Under the pieces are notes generated by a model. It saw only the letters and a program-made list of their open reading frames with translations. It was not told where the DNA came from and did not search any database. A stretch of DNA of 64,000 nucleotides from Armigeres subalbatus (Eukaryota > Arthropoda > Insecta > Diptera > Culicidae): contig NC_085140.1 of assembly GCF_024139115.2 (NCBI RefSeq), positions 331,945,953 through 332,009,952 of the forward strand, written 5' to 3'. Position numbers and translations under genes: made by a program. Position 1 is the first letter of the stretch. Each line of letters opens with the position of its first letter. This document shows positions 1-11,879 of this stretch, one piece after another.

Positions 1-281
1 AAAAATTAGAAAAACACATAAGAGAGGTCGAAATAGCACTTTAGGGGGATAGATTTTACTTTTTCCATCAATTCATATGCATTTGCGGTCATTTGAATGC
101 ATTGCTGCAATCCTTGAAAAAAAATTTTTGTACACACACACACACACATACAGACATCACCTCAATTCGTCGAGCTGAGTCGATTGGTATATAACACTAT
201 GGGTCTCCGGGCCTTCTATCAAAAGTTCGGTTTTGGAGTGATCCTATAGCCTTTACGTATACTTTGTATACGAGAAAGGCA
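1..281 (+). mobile_element. MITE-like interspersed repeat, copy A (left end cut by window)
   Basis: The stretch ends in GAGAAAGGCA at 272-281. It shares its last 150 bases or so with a second copy at 17163-17577: a CA-rich run, a segment reading GTCGATTGGTATATAACACT, then TTCTATCAAAAGTTCG and the GAGAAAGGCA end. The complete copy has TGCCTTTCTC at its other end, so this is a short inverted-repeat element without a gene. The left end lies outside the window or has decayed. The 23-bp satellite starts immediately after it. Confidence 0.6.
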
Positions 282-282
282 A

Positions 283-3200
283 AAATCTGTTGGGCTTCTG
301 AGCGGAATCTTTTTTGCTTCCAAAACAAATCCCAGACAAATCGGATTCCCACAGACAAATCGGAAGCTCAAAAGGTTTCTGTTTGGAAGTCCAAAATTAT
401 TCCTTTCGAAAGCCCACAAGGATTCTTTTCTGAAGCCAAAAATAATTCCTTTCGAAGCCCCAACAGAATTTCGTGCAGAAGCTCGTATGGGATTTCGTTC
501 GAGCGTTCAGAAGCGGAAAATAATTTCGGTCAGAATCCCAAAAATTTCGTTTTAAGGCCATTAAAAAGCCCAACAGAATTCCGTTCAGAAGCTAAAAGGG
601 CTTACATCTTCTATCTATATAATAAAAATGAAATGGTCTGTGTTCTGGATGGATCGCTGAATGGATTTTTTTCATTATTTCAACAGTTACGTTCGTTTTA
701 GTTTCCGACGGGTTTATACGATATTTCCTTAAGCAAAAATGAATAGTAAAGTTGAGTAAATCGTAAAAAAACTAAAATTAAGAATCCCATGGAAACTTTG
801 CATGGGCAGTTCAGAACGCACATTTTCGCCTACTATGTAGGACAACGTTTGCAGGGTCGACTAGTACGGAATATAATTATATTCAAAAGACCAAAAGAAT
901 GTCAATTGAAGGCCCAAAAGAATTTTGTTCAGAAGCTTCCATTGGAAAACCCAAAAAAGGTTTCCGAAATGATTCCTTTTGAACTTCCGTACAAAATCCT
1001 TTTGGGCTTCCTAAACAAAATCCTTTTGGGCTTTTGAACCGAATCCTTTTGTGATTCCGAACAAAATCATTGAAAAGAATGGAATTCTTTTGTGCTCCAG
1101 AATAGAACTCTTATGGGCTTCCGAACGGGATTCTATTGGGCTTCTAATCGGAATCCTTTGGCAATCCGAACAGAATCCATTTTGTGTTTCAAAAAGAAAT
1201 CCTTTTGGACTTCCAAATGAAGTTCTTTTGGATTTCGTTCCGTTCGGGCTCACACAAACAATTCTGTTCGGTAGCTCAAGTTTCTGTTCGGAAGTCCAAA
1301 ATGATTCCATTCGAAAGCCCAAAAATATTCTTTTCGGAAGCCAAAAATGATTCCGTTAGAAAGCCCAAAGGATTCTGTTCGAACGTTCGGAAGCCCAAAA
1401 ATTTCGTTCAAAGGCCCGAAGGAATCCCGCTCGGAAGCCCAAAATTATTTCATACGGAAGCCCAGACAGGATAGTCTTCTTTTTGATCTACGAACTAAGA
1501 TTTTTTAGGCATCCAAAAGAATCCTTCTCGACTTCCAAACGGAATCCTTTTGGTATTCCGAAAGAAGTCCGCCCGCTTGCTTCCTTGGTTGGTTGGTTAG
1601 GTTTCCGAACGGAAACTTCCATGGCCTCAGAACCGAATCCTTCTGAATTTCCGAACAGAATCGGGACCATTCCGTTCGAAAAACTTAAAGCACTCCATTC
1701 GAAAGCTCACATTATTCCGTTCGGACACCCTAATGAATTCAATGGACTTCTTTTGGGTTTACAAACGGAGATCTTTTGGGCTCCAGAACGGAACTCTGTA
1801 AAGCTAAGGTAAGAGATTCTTTAGGGCTTCCGAATGAAATATTTGGGCTTCTGAGCAGATCCTTTTTGTGCTTCTAAAACAAACCCCAGAAGGGTTCCGT
1901 TCGGAATCCCACAGACAAATATTCCCAGAAGCTCAGAAGGATTCTGTTCGGAATCATAAAATTATTCCGTTCGGAAGCCCAAAAAGATTCCGTTCGGAAG
2001 CCATAAAGGATTCTGATCGAAAAGCCTATAGGATTCAGTTCAGAAACTCAAAGGAATTCAGTTTGGAAACCCGAAAGAATTTCGGTTAGAAGCCTGAAGG
2101 AATATGGTTCGAAAACCCAAACGAACTCCATTTGAAAGCCTAGAAGGATTTCGCCTGGAAGCCCATAATGACGGAATAGGCTTTTTTGTGCTTACAAACG
2201 GAGTTTTTTTTGGGCTTCTGGATGGAGCACTTTTGGACTTGCGAACGGAATCCTTTTGGGCTTCCGAAAAAAAGCTCTTTTGTGGTTACGAACGAAAACC
2301 TGTTTTTGGCTACCAAATAGAATCATTTCGGCATCCGAAGCGGAACCCTTCCATTCAAAAGCCTTGAAGCACATCTTTCGAAAATCCAAAAGGATTTATT
2401 TCGGAAACCCAAAAAAATCCGTTTGAAAGCCTATAAGAAGTCCGTCCCGTTCTTTTGGGTTTCCGAACGGAATTATTTGGGCCTTGTTTTTGTAAAACTA
2501 GAAGAGATTTTGTTACAATTTTGGAGCTTCAAAACAGAGTACTTTTGGGTTCTCGAACAGAATCCCTTTGAGCTTCCCAATCCTAAGCCAAAAAAACTCC
2601 GTTTGTAAGCACAAAAAAGCTTATTCCGTCCGCATGGGCTTCCGAACGGATTTTTTTGGGCTTCCAAGCGAAATCCCGGAATAGCCCAAAATAATTTTAT
2701 TCTGAAGCACAAAATAATTCAATTCGGAGTCCCAAATAAGGAGTCCCAGGAACCCAAAAGAACGGGACAGACTTCTTATAGGCTTTCAAACAGATATGAT
2801 TTGGGTTTTCAAACTAAATCCTTTTGGACTTTCGAAAGACATGCTTCAAGGCTTTTGAGCTAAAGAGTTCCACTTAGGATGCTAAAAAAATCGTTCAGAA
2901 ACCAAAAACAGTTTTCCGTTCGGAAATCTCAAAATAATTTAGTTCGAAACCACAAAAGAGTTTCTTTCAGAAGCCTGAAGAAATTTCGTCCGAAAGCCCA
3001 AACGAGCTCCATTTGGAAGCCCAAAAATTCCGTTCGGAAGCCTATAAGGGCGGAATAGGCTTTTTTGGGCTTACGAACGTAGATTTTTTTGGGATTCTGG
3101 ACGGAACACTTTTGGGCTTCCGGCAGAAACTCTTCTTTGATTTCGAACGAAATTATTTTGAGATTTCCGAACGGAAAACTGGTTTTGGCTTCCGAATAGA

Positions 3201-3857
3201 ATCTGTTCGGCATCCGAAGCAAAACCCTTCCAAAAGGATTTAGTTCGAAAACACAAAAGATATCCGTTTGAAAGCCTATAAGAAGTCCGTCCCGTTTTTT
3301 TGGGTTTTCGAACGGAATTATTTGGGCCTCCGAATGAAATTATTTTGTGCTTCAGAATAAAATTATGTTGGGCCTTCGAACGGAATTCTTGTAGGCTACC
3401 AAGTGGAATTCTTTAGGGCTTCCGAATGAAATTCTTTTAGGAATCCCAGAAGGATTCCATTCGAAGTCTCACGAGCAATTTTGTTCGGAAGCCCAAAAGG
3501 ACTCTGTTCGAAGGCCGATTGTGATTCCGTTCGAGACCCCAACAGGATTCTATTGAGAAGCTCAAAGGGATTCCATTTTAAAGAAATCCTTTTTGGCGTC
3601 CGAATGAAATTCTTTTGGGCTTTTGTTCGGAATATTTTTGCGCTTCGAAAAGGAATCCTACGAATAATTCTGCTCGGAAGCCCAAAAGGATTCTGTTCGA
3701 AAACCCAAAAGTACTCCGTTTCAAAGCTCCAAAGACATTCCATTCAGAAGTTTAAAAAGATTTCGTCCTGAAACCCGAAAAAAATCCTTCTTCGTTCAAA
3801 AGCCCCAAAAAATCGTTCCATAGTCCAACACAATTCCGTTCGGAAGCAGAAAAAAGG
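283..3857. repeat. Degenerate 23-bp satellite, block 1, with orientation switches
   Basis: The unit is 23 bp and contains GAAGCCCAAAAGGATTCCG. Eight consecutive 23-bp units can be laid end to end from about 1960. Blocks of forward units (for example 340-600, 1260-1480, 1960-2170, 3480-3560) alternate with reverse-complement units (960-1240, 1500-1660, 2190-2340, 3300-3440). The unit carries the near-palindrome TTCCGTTCGGAA. Units diverge from one another noticeably, so the array is old. The many short ORFs on both strands are by-products of the repeat. A Helitron-like element interrupts it at 607-865. Confidence 0.85.
607..865 (+). mobile_element. Helitron-like short element inside the satellite
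   Basis: This non-repeat stretch starts TCTTCTATCTATATAATAAA, preceded by a host A, and ends GGGTCGACTAGT. The TC start and CTAGT end (CTRRT rule) and the AT-rich head are typical of Helitron or Helentron-derived non-autonomous repeats of arthropods. The related copies near 15246-15775 end GGGTCTGCTAGT. There is no coding capacity. The 5' boundary is inferred from where the 23-bp units stop. Confidence 0.5.
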
Positions 3858-4292
3858 TCCATTCGCAAGCCCAAAAAGATTAGCATTAGCATTGTTACGG
3901 TGTAATTCGTAGATTGGACACTAGCGATACTCATGTTTTACTTTTGAGATCCTTATCTAGAATGCTATCAGAAATCAAGAAAGGGAGTGGTCCTTGATTC
4001 CAGTCTTAAACAAAAATAACAAAAGCATGAGGATTACTACTCCTGGCCACGCCCATCTTCACCGTAACTAGGGACAGGAAGGAAGTGTTGATGTGGTACT
4101 TACTTAACGAGAGGCCACCGACTTAGCGACACCCTCATAAATACCACGGAGTTGGATAATGAGGAAGGTATTCGTTGGGTCAGGATTTGCCTGTAGCTGG
4201 CAATGTAACCGTGGTAGATCTTACCCCGTAACACACCACGTAAAGGTGTCTACCCAGCGTTACGGGCTCCATTCGCAAGCCCAAAAAGATTA
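3858..4292 (-). mobile_element. SINE-like retroposon with 25-bp target site duplication
   Basis: An identical 25-bp sequence beginning TCCATTCGCAAGCCCAAAAA occurs at 3858-3882 and 4268-4292. It flanks a 385-bp segment unlike the satellite around it. Read on the minus strand the segment starts CCCGTAACGCTGGGTAGACA and ends in a short (ATGCTA)n tail next to the duplication. A diverged copy lies at 31330-31535. Long duplications and a simple-repeat 3' tail point to LINE-machinery retroposition. No ORF is expected; the ORF at 4159-4569 merely runs through it. Confidence 0.75.
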
Positions 4293-4620
4293 CGTCCGGA
4301 AACTAAAAAAAATCCTTTCGGAAACAATCCTTTTGAGCATTCGACCAGAATCATTGTATGCTTCCGAACAAAATAATTTAGGGATTTCGAACGGATTCCT
4401 TTCGAACTTCCAAACGGACTTTGGACTTCCGAATGGAATCCGTTTAGCTTGTGAACGGAATCCTTTGGAGCTTCCGAACGATTTTTTTTGTGGGAATCCG
4501 AACGGAATCATTCGAAAGCTCAAAAGATCTCCGCTCGTAAACCCAAAAGAAGTCCGTTCCGTCACTTAAAGTATTTGGGCTCCCAAACAAAATACTTTTG
4601 GGCTTTCGAACAAAATCCAG
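4293..4620. repeat. Degenerate 23-bp satellite, block 2
   Basis: This continues the 23-bp array after the SINE, with the same GAAGCCCAAAA / TTTTGGGCTTCC units in both orientations. It ends near 4618 with TTTCGAACAAAATCC and passes into ordinary AT-rich sequence. Confidence 0.8.
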
Positions 4621-6195
4621 GTGACAAAACCTTGTCGATCACTATTTATTTTATTTTATTTCAATCAGTTGATTCTTGAGAAGAATTTTGTCTGATTATG
4701 GATCAAATAGACTAGTGATGTATGCTCTTATAAACCTTTAGTGATGAACTTTTAGTTCATGAAACATGACTTAAAGTTAAAACATCTTACAATCCTCGTA
4801 CGTATTTTTTGTCAAAAAAAGTGTTGGAACTTTCACAGTCTAGTGTTGCATTTTGTAACATGTTCTTCCACATTAAACGAACTCCGTCTTCCGTACTAAA
4901 CTGCAACGAGTACTCAGCCTCAGACAGCCGTTCGTTGTAAACACAAAACCAAAACGAAAACACTTATTGATAACAGAAGTTGTCGGCAAAATCAGCAAGT
5001 GCTGTATTTTGTGGCTCGGCAATGGGAGAAGGATGCGAGGATTCCCTCCGTGAAATATAGGTCAGCTTCAATCAATATTGCGCTTTGTTCTGGAATCAGG
5101 TGATACGGTGCACCGACTGTCGAATGATTGCATCGATTGGGGTGAATGCTACTTCCAATGCACCGATTGACGAGGTGCAATTTATTTTGCTTTAAGTTTT
5201 CCATTGCATATAATTATTACAACTACGTATTGCAAACGACATTCTTCTTTCCAAGTCCATGATATAACATGTATTATGTATTTAATACTGCTGCTTGAAA
5301 TCTGGTGTTTTATTATTCAGTGTTCTACATAAAAGCCACAGATTTCTGTGAATTTCATCGAGTGCTCAACAGCAAAACTGTTATTATTTCACAGACTTGT
5401 AATTTTTTTTCCAATGTTCAATTGAAAAAATAATACAAAATCATTGCTCAATAATCCGGTGTGAAGATTTGAAACAAACTCATCATTATTTCTGAATACA
5501 CAGCCATTAATTGTGTACTGACGGAGAAGAACACAATTAAGCTTTCTGAAGAAATCTGCCCATCATTTCTTATTAAACTGATCTCGATGATTAACACGTC
5601 AGAGTCTTTCTGGCGCCTCAAAAAGTAGCACTGATTCTAAACTCGCACCATCGAAGAAAGAGAAACCCTCTCTCACTTCTGCTCATAGCTTGCGAAGTAA
5701 ACCGACCAATGTTAACATTCAGATTATCCATCACGACTCACGTAAACCTTCCAGTGATCCATCATTGCCTCATTACCGCCAGTTTTCAACAATTACCATC
5801 TCTATTCAAACGTCACCGAATAACGGACGTGACTACTTGTAAGGAATTAAATAACTGGTTTCCATATCCAATGAAAACGTGCACATTACGATTTTATACC
5901 GCCATAAACAGATGGACGCAAAACATAAAATGTGTTCATGGATAAGTTTTTTAATTACTGTGTCTAATATTCAGTATAAAGTAGTAACATTTAAGGAGAT
6001 TCTGAATTAAGAATTTGGTAAGCATATCGATTCAATTTTTCCCACCTGATGTTTGTTTGTTAAGATACAGTTTGTTGGCGCGTAGCGAAAATGCATTCTG
6101 ATCTTGTAGCGTTCCCAAGTTTACGTTTGTGATGAATTTAGTGAAATTCTATCTGATTCGTACTTGTTTCTACTTTATTGCACATACTTTATTAC
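4621..6195. other. Intergenic sequence, nothing recognised
   Basis: AT-rich, apparently single-copy DNA. The ORFs are short and without recognisable motifs. No SINE head, inverted repeat or splice-flanked exon was found by eye. Confidence 0.5.
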
Positions 6196-6290
6196 TTATA
6201 CTTATATTGCCTTAACCTGTAACCAAGTATTGGTCGACCTCTTTTATTCCTTTGTGGAGGCTAGGCCGCCTCTGCACAAAGCTCGGACCG
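6196..6290 (-). pseudogene. Remnant of a LINE reverse-transcriptase 3' region
   Basis: The plus-strand text CTTAACCTGTAACCAAG, CGACCTCTTTTATTCCTTTG and GAGGCTAGGCCGCC lines up with 58903-58968 (CTTTAACCTGTTGCCAGG, CGACTTCTTTTATTTC, GAGGCTTCGCCGCC). The latter encodes the C-terminal part of the minus-strand LINE near the right end of the window. The copy is short and too eroded to translate well. Confidence 0.45.
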
Positions 6291-8636
6291 AAAGCAGACG
6301 AGTGACCCTTGAACTGTTCAAATTACCACCCGCGAGCCTGCGTCTTAGCCTATTTACCGCACATTCAATGCCCGCAAACTACAATCGTGCATATTGTTTG
6401 CATTCAAGAAAGGGAAGCGCCCGGGGTAGCTGCCTGTGCATTTCTAGGAGAAATTATGTAGATTGGCCATAATGATTTTCATCACGAATCGTGTGTGACG
6501 TGTTTCATCATTGAATGACACACGGCGTACCCGCTCCCTAAGCCCTTTAGCATTTATACGGAAAAGTTGGAAAATCGTTACTCACTTACGCACACACACA
6601 CAAAAAACAACGTCAAATTCGTCATGATTGTACGGCCATTATAGTTCTCTAAATATGTATGTCGCAGGGCGCAGCAACTTTGCATCGTTCAATGATCCGT
6701 CCAACGATTATCTTCTTTGCTTATGGCAATCATATATTAGCGGACTCTTTAAATAACAAATAATAAAATTTGTTTATTATGTGGCAAATACTATTATACA
6801 CAACGCCCAAAATAATCGTCCATCCAAACGTGAACTTGAGGTCTTGAATCGAACCCGTCTCCAACTTAGCTAGTAGCGTGCATGTAACAACTAGCTGACC
6901 GGACATCGAACGATTATCCTATATTCAAATCAAATCTTTATTTGCACGAGCTTTATCTAGCAGGCTGATCGAAAGCACAAAGTCAGCTGATTCGTAGACT
7001 TATTGTGCAGGGCGAGTGATAATTGCAGCTGGTTAGGTTATGTAAATGTGAAACTGTAAATAAGTGAAGCAAGACGAGTCAAGGTCTCCTCCAGTTCGGA
7101 ATTCACAAGTGCATCGTTGCGCAGAGCAGTGTGTTGGTTGTGAAAGGAATTCTTCACAGTTAGATGACCAGTAGTCAAAGTTAATCTAGACAGAGAACGT
7201 TACCCATTCCACCGTTGTCCACATCTGTTGGCAGTTACTTAAACGCTAGTACCTGGGCAATAACAGACTGGCTGATCGAGCGTTGTCAACTTTGTTGCAT
7301 TTGGCGGAGAAGTTGTGCCGAGATCAAGACCCCAGCTGCACTAATCGCGTCCAAGATTTGACTTGGTTCTAGAGGAGTGCTGACGTGGCGAGCGTCTTTA
7401 TTACAACTGCGCTGCGCTCCTACGGGTAGTGATGAAATCTCGTTAATGCATGATGCAACGACAAAAGCCGTCTGTCCTCTTGTCGTAACAGAGTGGCGTC
7501 ATTGTCGATGATCAGCTGCAAGTGGATAGAATTTTCAAACACAATGCAAGTAGTATCTGGGGTAAATAATGGACGACAGATATTTATATTCTAGAGTTCT
7601 ACATTAATCAACATTACAACCACAATATTGATAGATTCAATTTCTTTAAGTACGCATTTAAGGTGAAATTACAAAAATGTCACGAATCGGCTTGACATAC
7701 ACGAACGAAGCGAATGAATGTAAGACACTTAAGAGGTCAACTGAAAACTATAATGACGAGTAGAAAAGTCTAAAATAAAGTGAAGATCATTCGTTTAGGT
7801 ACTTACTTCTGAATCAGTAGTTCTGATGTACTTAATATTCATTGTTCGATTCCTGACAAAAAGATGACAGGTGTGCTAACCCACCCTGAAGTTATTCCTC
7901 TAGCGAGGCAGCTGGTGGGATAGCGTGCCCACCTTGGTATGTCGAGGTGCAACACCCTTAGAGAATCACGTTAAGCTTCACTTTCCTTCCTTGCTTGTTC
8001 GAAAATATTATTCAAAAATATAAGTCAAGAACAATGAATTTTATATTCACTACATGACTGTTTGTGTATTATTTTGCGATCAGGGATTTAGGTGACGAAG
8101 TAAATAATTATCATACAAAAATGACTGATTAATTGATTATCTCACTATAAATTATGTGTGCCTTTCAGTACAATTTGGTTCAACGAGAAGGTTGAAGATC
8201 TTGAAACCAGACAAGATTCCTGAAATATAGAACACTTTTCACTGCGGGTCGCCTTCTCCTTAGAAAAATTAACGTCGCTCTTAGAAAACGACCCTGGGTG
8301 ACTCAAGCCGCAAGAAGCTCTCCCTTGGACTGCTGCACCACACCGCCTCACTCTAAAGCAGCTTTAGAAGCCAGTAGGCGCTGGTGATAATGTTGGATAA
8401 CCATTCTAGTGAACTGATGACGACCTGGCAATACGATAAGATTTTTCACGTTATCCGACTCCTGTGAGTGCCTTAACAAATTCGGATTGAACCATCATAG
8501 TGATGAGTTCTTTGGTATCAGTTTTTTAGCGAAAAGTATTTCCATTCGCTCGAAAACTCTTCCTGCTGAAGTATAATTAAAGTGACCAGATACATTTTCT
8601 GTAAGCGCGGGACAAAAAAAGGTCATAGTTTAATAT
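6291..8636. other. Intergenic sequence, little recognised
   Basis: Mostly unique AT-rich DNA with a short CA run near 6590. At 7845 the text GTTCGATTCCTGAC resembles a tRNA B box, and it is followed by a GC-richer stretch to 7980. This could be a decayed tRNA-headed SINE, but no second copy is present and no A box is clear. No gene is supported. Confidence 0.45.
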
Positions 8637-8920
8637 GGTATTAGAAAAGCTTCCTCTTCTTCTTCATTGGCATTACATCCCCCACTGGGACATTGCCGCC
8701 TCGCTGCTTAGTGTTCGTTTAACACTTCCACAGTTGTTAACCGCGAGGATTCTACCATTTTCACATTCGTATATCTTGAGGCTAACACGATGATACTTTT
8801 ATGCCCAAACCGAAAATTGTCTAGACCGGCACCGGGAATCAAGCCCAGCCACCCTCAGCATGGTCTTGCTTTGTACCCGCGCATCTTACCGCACGGCTAA
8901 GGAGGGCTGGGTATTAGAAA
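8637..8920 (-). mobile_element. Feilai-type tRNA-derived SINE with 11-bp target duplication
   Basis: Read on the minus strand it begins at the CCTCCTTAGCCGTGCGGTAAG tRNA-like head, with B box near 8845 (GATTCCCGGTGCC). It continues through the conserved body (ATTTTCGGTTTGGGC, TTAGCCTCAAGATATACG) and ends in GAAGAAGAAGAGG. GGTATTAGAAA at 8637-8647 and 8910-8920 is the target duplication. The family is known as Feilai in Aedes. The copy is full length, with a few substitutions. Confidence 0.85.
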
Positions 8921-9094
8921 TGCACTTGAAGCAAATCTTTATTTTTTTTTCAGAACTTAATTGTTACCATGGTTTAGTTTGCTAACTGTTCAATAAACGG
9001 CAACTCATTTCAGAAGTCAAAGCTCACTCCGGGAAGTCCGGATTTCTAGAGACTTGTCCTGCATAAATTATACTGATCGTGGATTTCGGTAGGT

Positions 9095-9690
9095 AATCAC
9101 CAATATGGGCATCAAGCTTCTTGATATCTCATCAGCAGGTTGATTTTTATTGATTTGTGTCTATCAGACGTGCAGATCTTCATTCCAGAACAGGTTCCTC
9201 GAGGGGTCATAGGTGGCCATGAACAATTTTCAAGAAAACATTAACAATATGGGTATCAAACTTCTTAAAATTATTTCCAACGTGTGTTTCTGACAAGTTG
9301 ACTCCGGAGTGGCCATTTTGAAACAAGTTTCCCGGGTGGGGAAGGAGGGGGTGTTTGGTCAAGGTTGGTCAAAAACATTTCTCATAGGATCCCCAACTAT
9401 ATGGATGTCCAAAATTCTTGAAACTTCCACAGCAGACTGTTGTTTATTATCTTGGTTCCAACAGATGTGTGAAAATTTGAGTGGCCATTTTGGAACAGGT
9501 TCCCAGTGGGGCCAAGAATGGCCATGAACCTCAACAATATGGGCATCAAACTTCTTGAAATTGCCTCAGCAGTTTGTTTCTGATTGTTTTAAAGCCACCA
9601 GACGTGCTGAATTTATAGTTTCCATTCCAGGACAGGTTCCCCGTAGGATCTTAAGTGGTCATAAATACTTGTCAATATAAATAAATATAA
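9095..9690 (+). repeat. Degenerate tandem array, period near 144 bp
   Basis: The landmark CAATATGGGCATCAAGCTTC recurs at about 9101, 9245, 9397 and 9535, together with GGTGGCCATGAAC and CCAGAACAGGTTCC motifs. The landmark is nearly the same as in the 143-bp satellite of the palindrome at 11499-15245, so the two arrays share ancestry. The units here are much more diverged. Confidence 0.65.
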
Positions 9691-9719
9691 AAAAAAAATA
9701 GAAAGCTGCAGTTTTTTTG

Positions 9720-10620
9720 TAATCCGTGTGTTGAGAGCAAAATCGTTGCAAGCACCACCCTTTGACACCAGAAGGCAAATAAGTGAAACGCCGAAAGCTC
9801 CAAAACATCCGGAGAAGTTGCCGATTCTGAAAGTTTATCCTAGAAAACTGAGACTTTTTAGAATTTTAGTGTTGTAGCAATGAGCGAGCAAAATCAATAC
9901 AAGGACTACTCATTCATCCCGGATGGCCACTAAGCGGTTTTTAGAAAGTGCTGGAACATCAGGAGAAATGTCCAGGTGTAGAAGATTATATTTTGAAGTA
10001 GCGATTTTTTTTATAAATCTATTGTTGGCGTAATGCCAATAATTCTAGAAATCCGACCTAGAAACTATTACTTGTTGTAGCATTGTGAGAGTAAAATCAT
10101 TGCATGAACAACGCATTGACCACCATTGGCCATCTGACACTGAAGGTCCGGAACACCCATAGTAAAGACAATGTGTGTGAGAGCAAAACTCCGCTTAATG
10201 GTCCTCCAGGAACTCCGGAACATTCTGAGAAAAGGGCCAATTTTTAAATTCATCCTCGTAAACCGTAATGTTTCACAAAACGATTTATGCATCAAAATGA
10301 GACCAATATCATTTCAAGAACCGAACGTTGACCCCGGGAGGCCACTAAGTGGTGCTCCAGAAGCTCCGAAATAGCCGAAAAGGCAATCAATTCTAGAAAC
10401 TAGCCCTAGTAGCTGTGTGCGATAAAAACAATTGGAGGATCATTCATTGACACCGTGTGGCCGTTAGGTGAGCATCCGGAAGCTTCGGAACTTTCGAAGA
10501 TGTGCCAATTTTTTAAGTCGTCCTAGAAAGTTGTGAGTTTTTAGAAATCGCTTGTTGAGAAATGTGAGAGCATAATTGATGCAATCTAAACGGATAGCCA
10601 CAATACATCGTTCGTGCACT
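9720..10620 (+). repeat. Very degenerate tandem array, units about 140-200 bp
   Basis: Four or five imperfect units share the order CATTGACACC, GGCCACTAAG, a GCTCCGGAAGCTCCGGAACATTC-like segment, GCCAATTTTT, TCCTAGAAA, then GTTGTAGCAATGTGAGAGC-like text. They occur near 9767, 9915, 10115, 10325 and 10450. Spacing is irregular and many indels are present. No coding potential is visible. Confidence 0.5.
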
Positions 10621-11200
10621 TCAAGTGATGGAATAAAATGGGATAGTACGAAATAGTCTTATGACAAGTGAAGACACTCCACTAGAAGCTCTAAACAACC
10701 TTTGACTGACGTATTGTAGAGCTCCACAATTGTCAATCTTGGGTGATGTTCCTCCAGTTTTCATAAACATTTGGGGTTCCCAGGCCGGATTCCACCGCAT
10801 GCAGCAGCTAGCGTGTTCGTGACCTTAAGCGAAGTCACTGGCCTCTATCCGGATTTCTGGTCAATATTGTTTTCGCTATTCTTTCTTTCGACATTCGCAC
10901 TAAGTGACCGGCCCACTGGAGTTTGCCGTATTTTATACGATTCACATTTTTTTTTATACACTTGATACAGCTCGTGATTCATGCGTCTGTGCCACACATC
11001 TTTTTCTAGTTTCCCATCGAGAATTGTGCGTAGTACTTTTCGCTCGAAAACGTCAAAAGCTTTCCTTTCGTCACGTCAAAAGCTTTCCTTTCCTTTCCGT
11101 CAAAAAAAATTTCGTTTCCAATATTCGAGGAAGCCCCTATTCGCAGCAGCAATACGTCTTTTCACTTCACAGGAAACGTTATTGTCACATGTCACATGTC
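10621..11200. other. Intergenic sequence, nothing recognised
   Basis: AT-rich DNA with a small direct repeat of CGTCAAAAGCTTTCCTTTC near 11057-11097. The ORFs at 10771 and 10904 are not supported by any recognisable feature. Confidence 0.4.
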
Positions 11201-11204
11201 ATGT

Positions 11205-11460
11205 TTTCAAAGATAAACAAATTCTTCAACAACTTCCCTATCAAGCACTACCTCAGCACTAACACAAATAGGTCTACCTTTATCTTTACCCGCAACCATG
11301 TACTCCGTCTTGGTAGAGTCGATGATTAAGCCTATCTTCACCGGCTTCCTCTTGATTAGGGCAAAAGCCTCCACTACTGCCCTGCGATCGAATGTAGTTA
11401 ATGTTGTCCGCAAAGATTTGGAGCATATGTACACCAGATCTCCTAATCACCCCCTCGAGT
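11205..11460 (-). pseudogene. Non-LTR retrotransposon reverse-transcriptase fragment
   Basis: Minus-strand translation gives LEGVIRR, then FADNIN in one frame and VVEAFALIKR, KIGLIIDSTKTEYMVAG and REVVEEFVYL in another. This is the catalytic YADD/FADD box and the following thumb region of a non-LTR reverse transcriptase. It is related to the larger fragment at 32986-33922, which reads RIGLVINTSKTKYM and EVVEEFVYLGSLVT. The second Asp of the catalytic box is Asn, there is a frameshift just after it, and the copy stops abruptly in a CTAT repeat. It is a dead fragment. Confidence 0.75.
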
Positions 11461-11879
11461 GAAATCTTCTTCTATCTATCTATCTTCTTCTACATATACA
11501 GGGGTTAGGCAAAATGATTGAGATAGGCAAAATTTGGCCCAAATTCAAATCCTTATAACTTTTTGAAAAATAGATGAAATTGGACAAAACCGGAAGCATT
11601 CGACGGAAAATTTAGTCAAGATTTAGGAACATGTGCGGTCACGAATACTGGCCATCGGACACCGGAGATGTTCCGGATTTTCGGAGGCCATGTCAAAAAC
11701 ACATTTTTTCTGCCGCTCGTTTTTTTGTGTGGTTTGAAGTTACATCGATAAACACTATTTTCCTAGAAACTAGATTTTATTGAAAATTGAATGCGGGCTG
11801 TTGCGCTAAGATCCGTTGAAAAACATCCGAGATATGGCCATTTCAGTAAACCTGGTTCCGGATACTATGGTCAATTATG

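Noticed and set aside
264..4679. Two dozen short ORFs on both strands
   Set aside because: They track the 23-bp satellite units in rotating frames, repeat the same residues and have no start context.
7843..7990. tRNA-headed SINE
   Set aside because: Only a B-box-like GTTCGATTCC is visible; no A box, tail, duplication or second copy.
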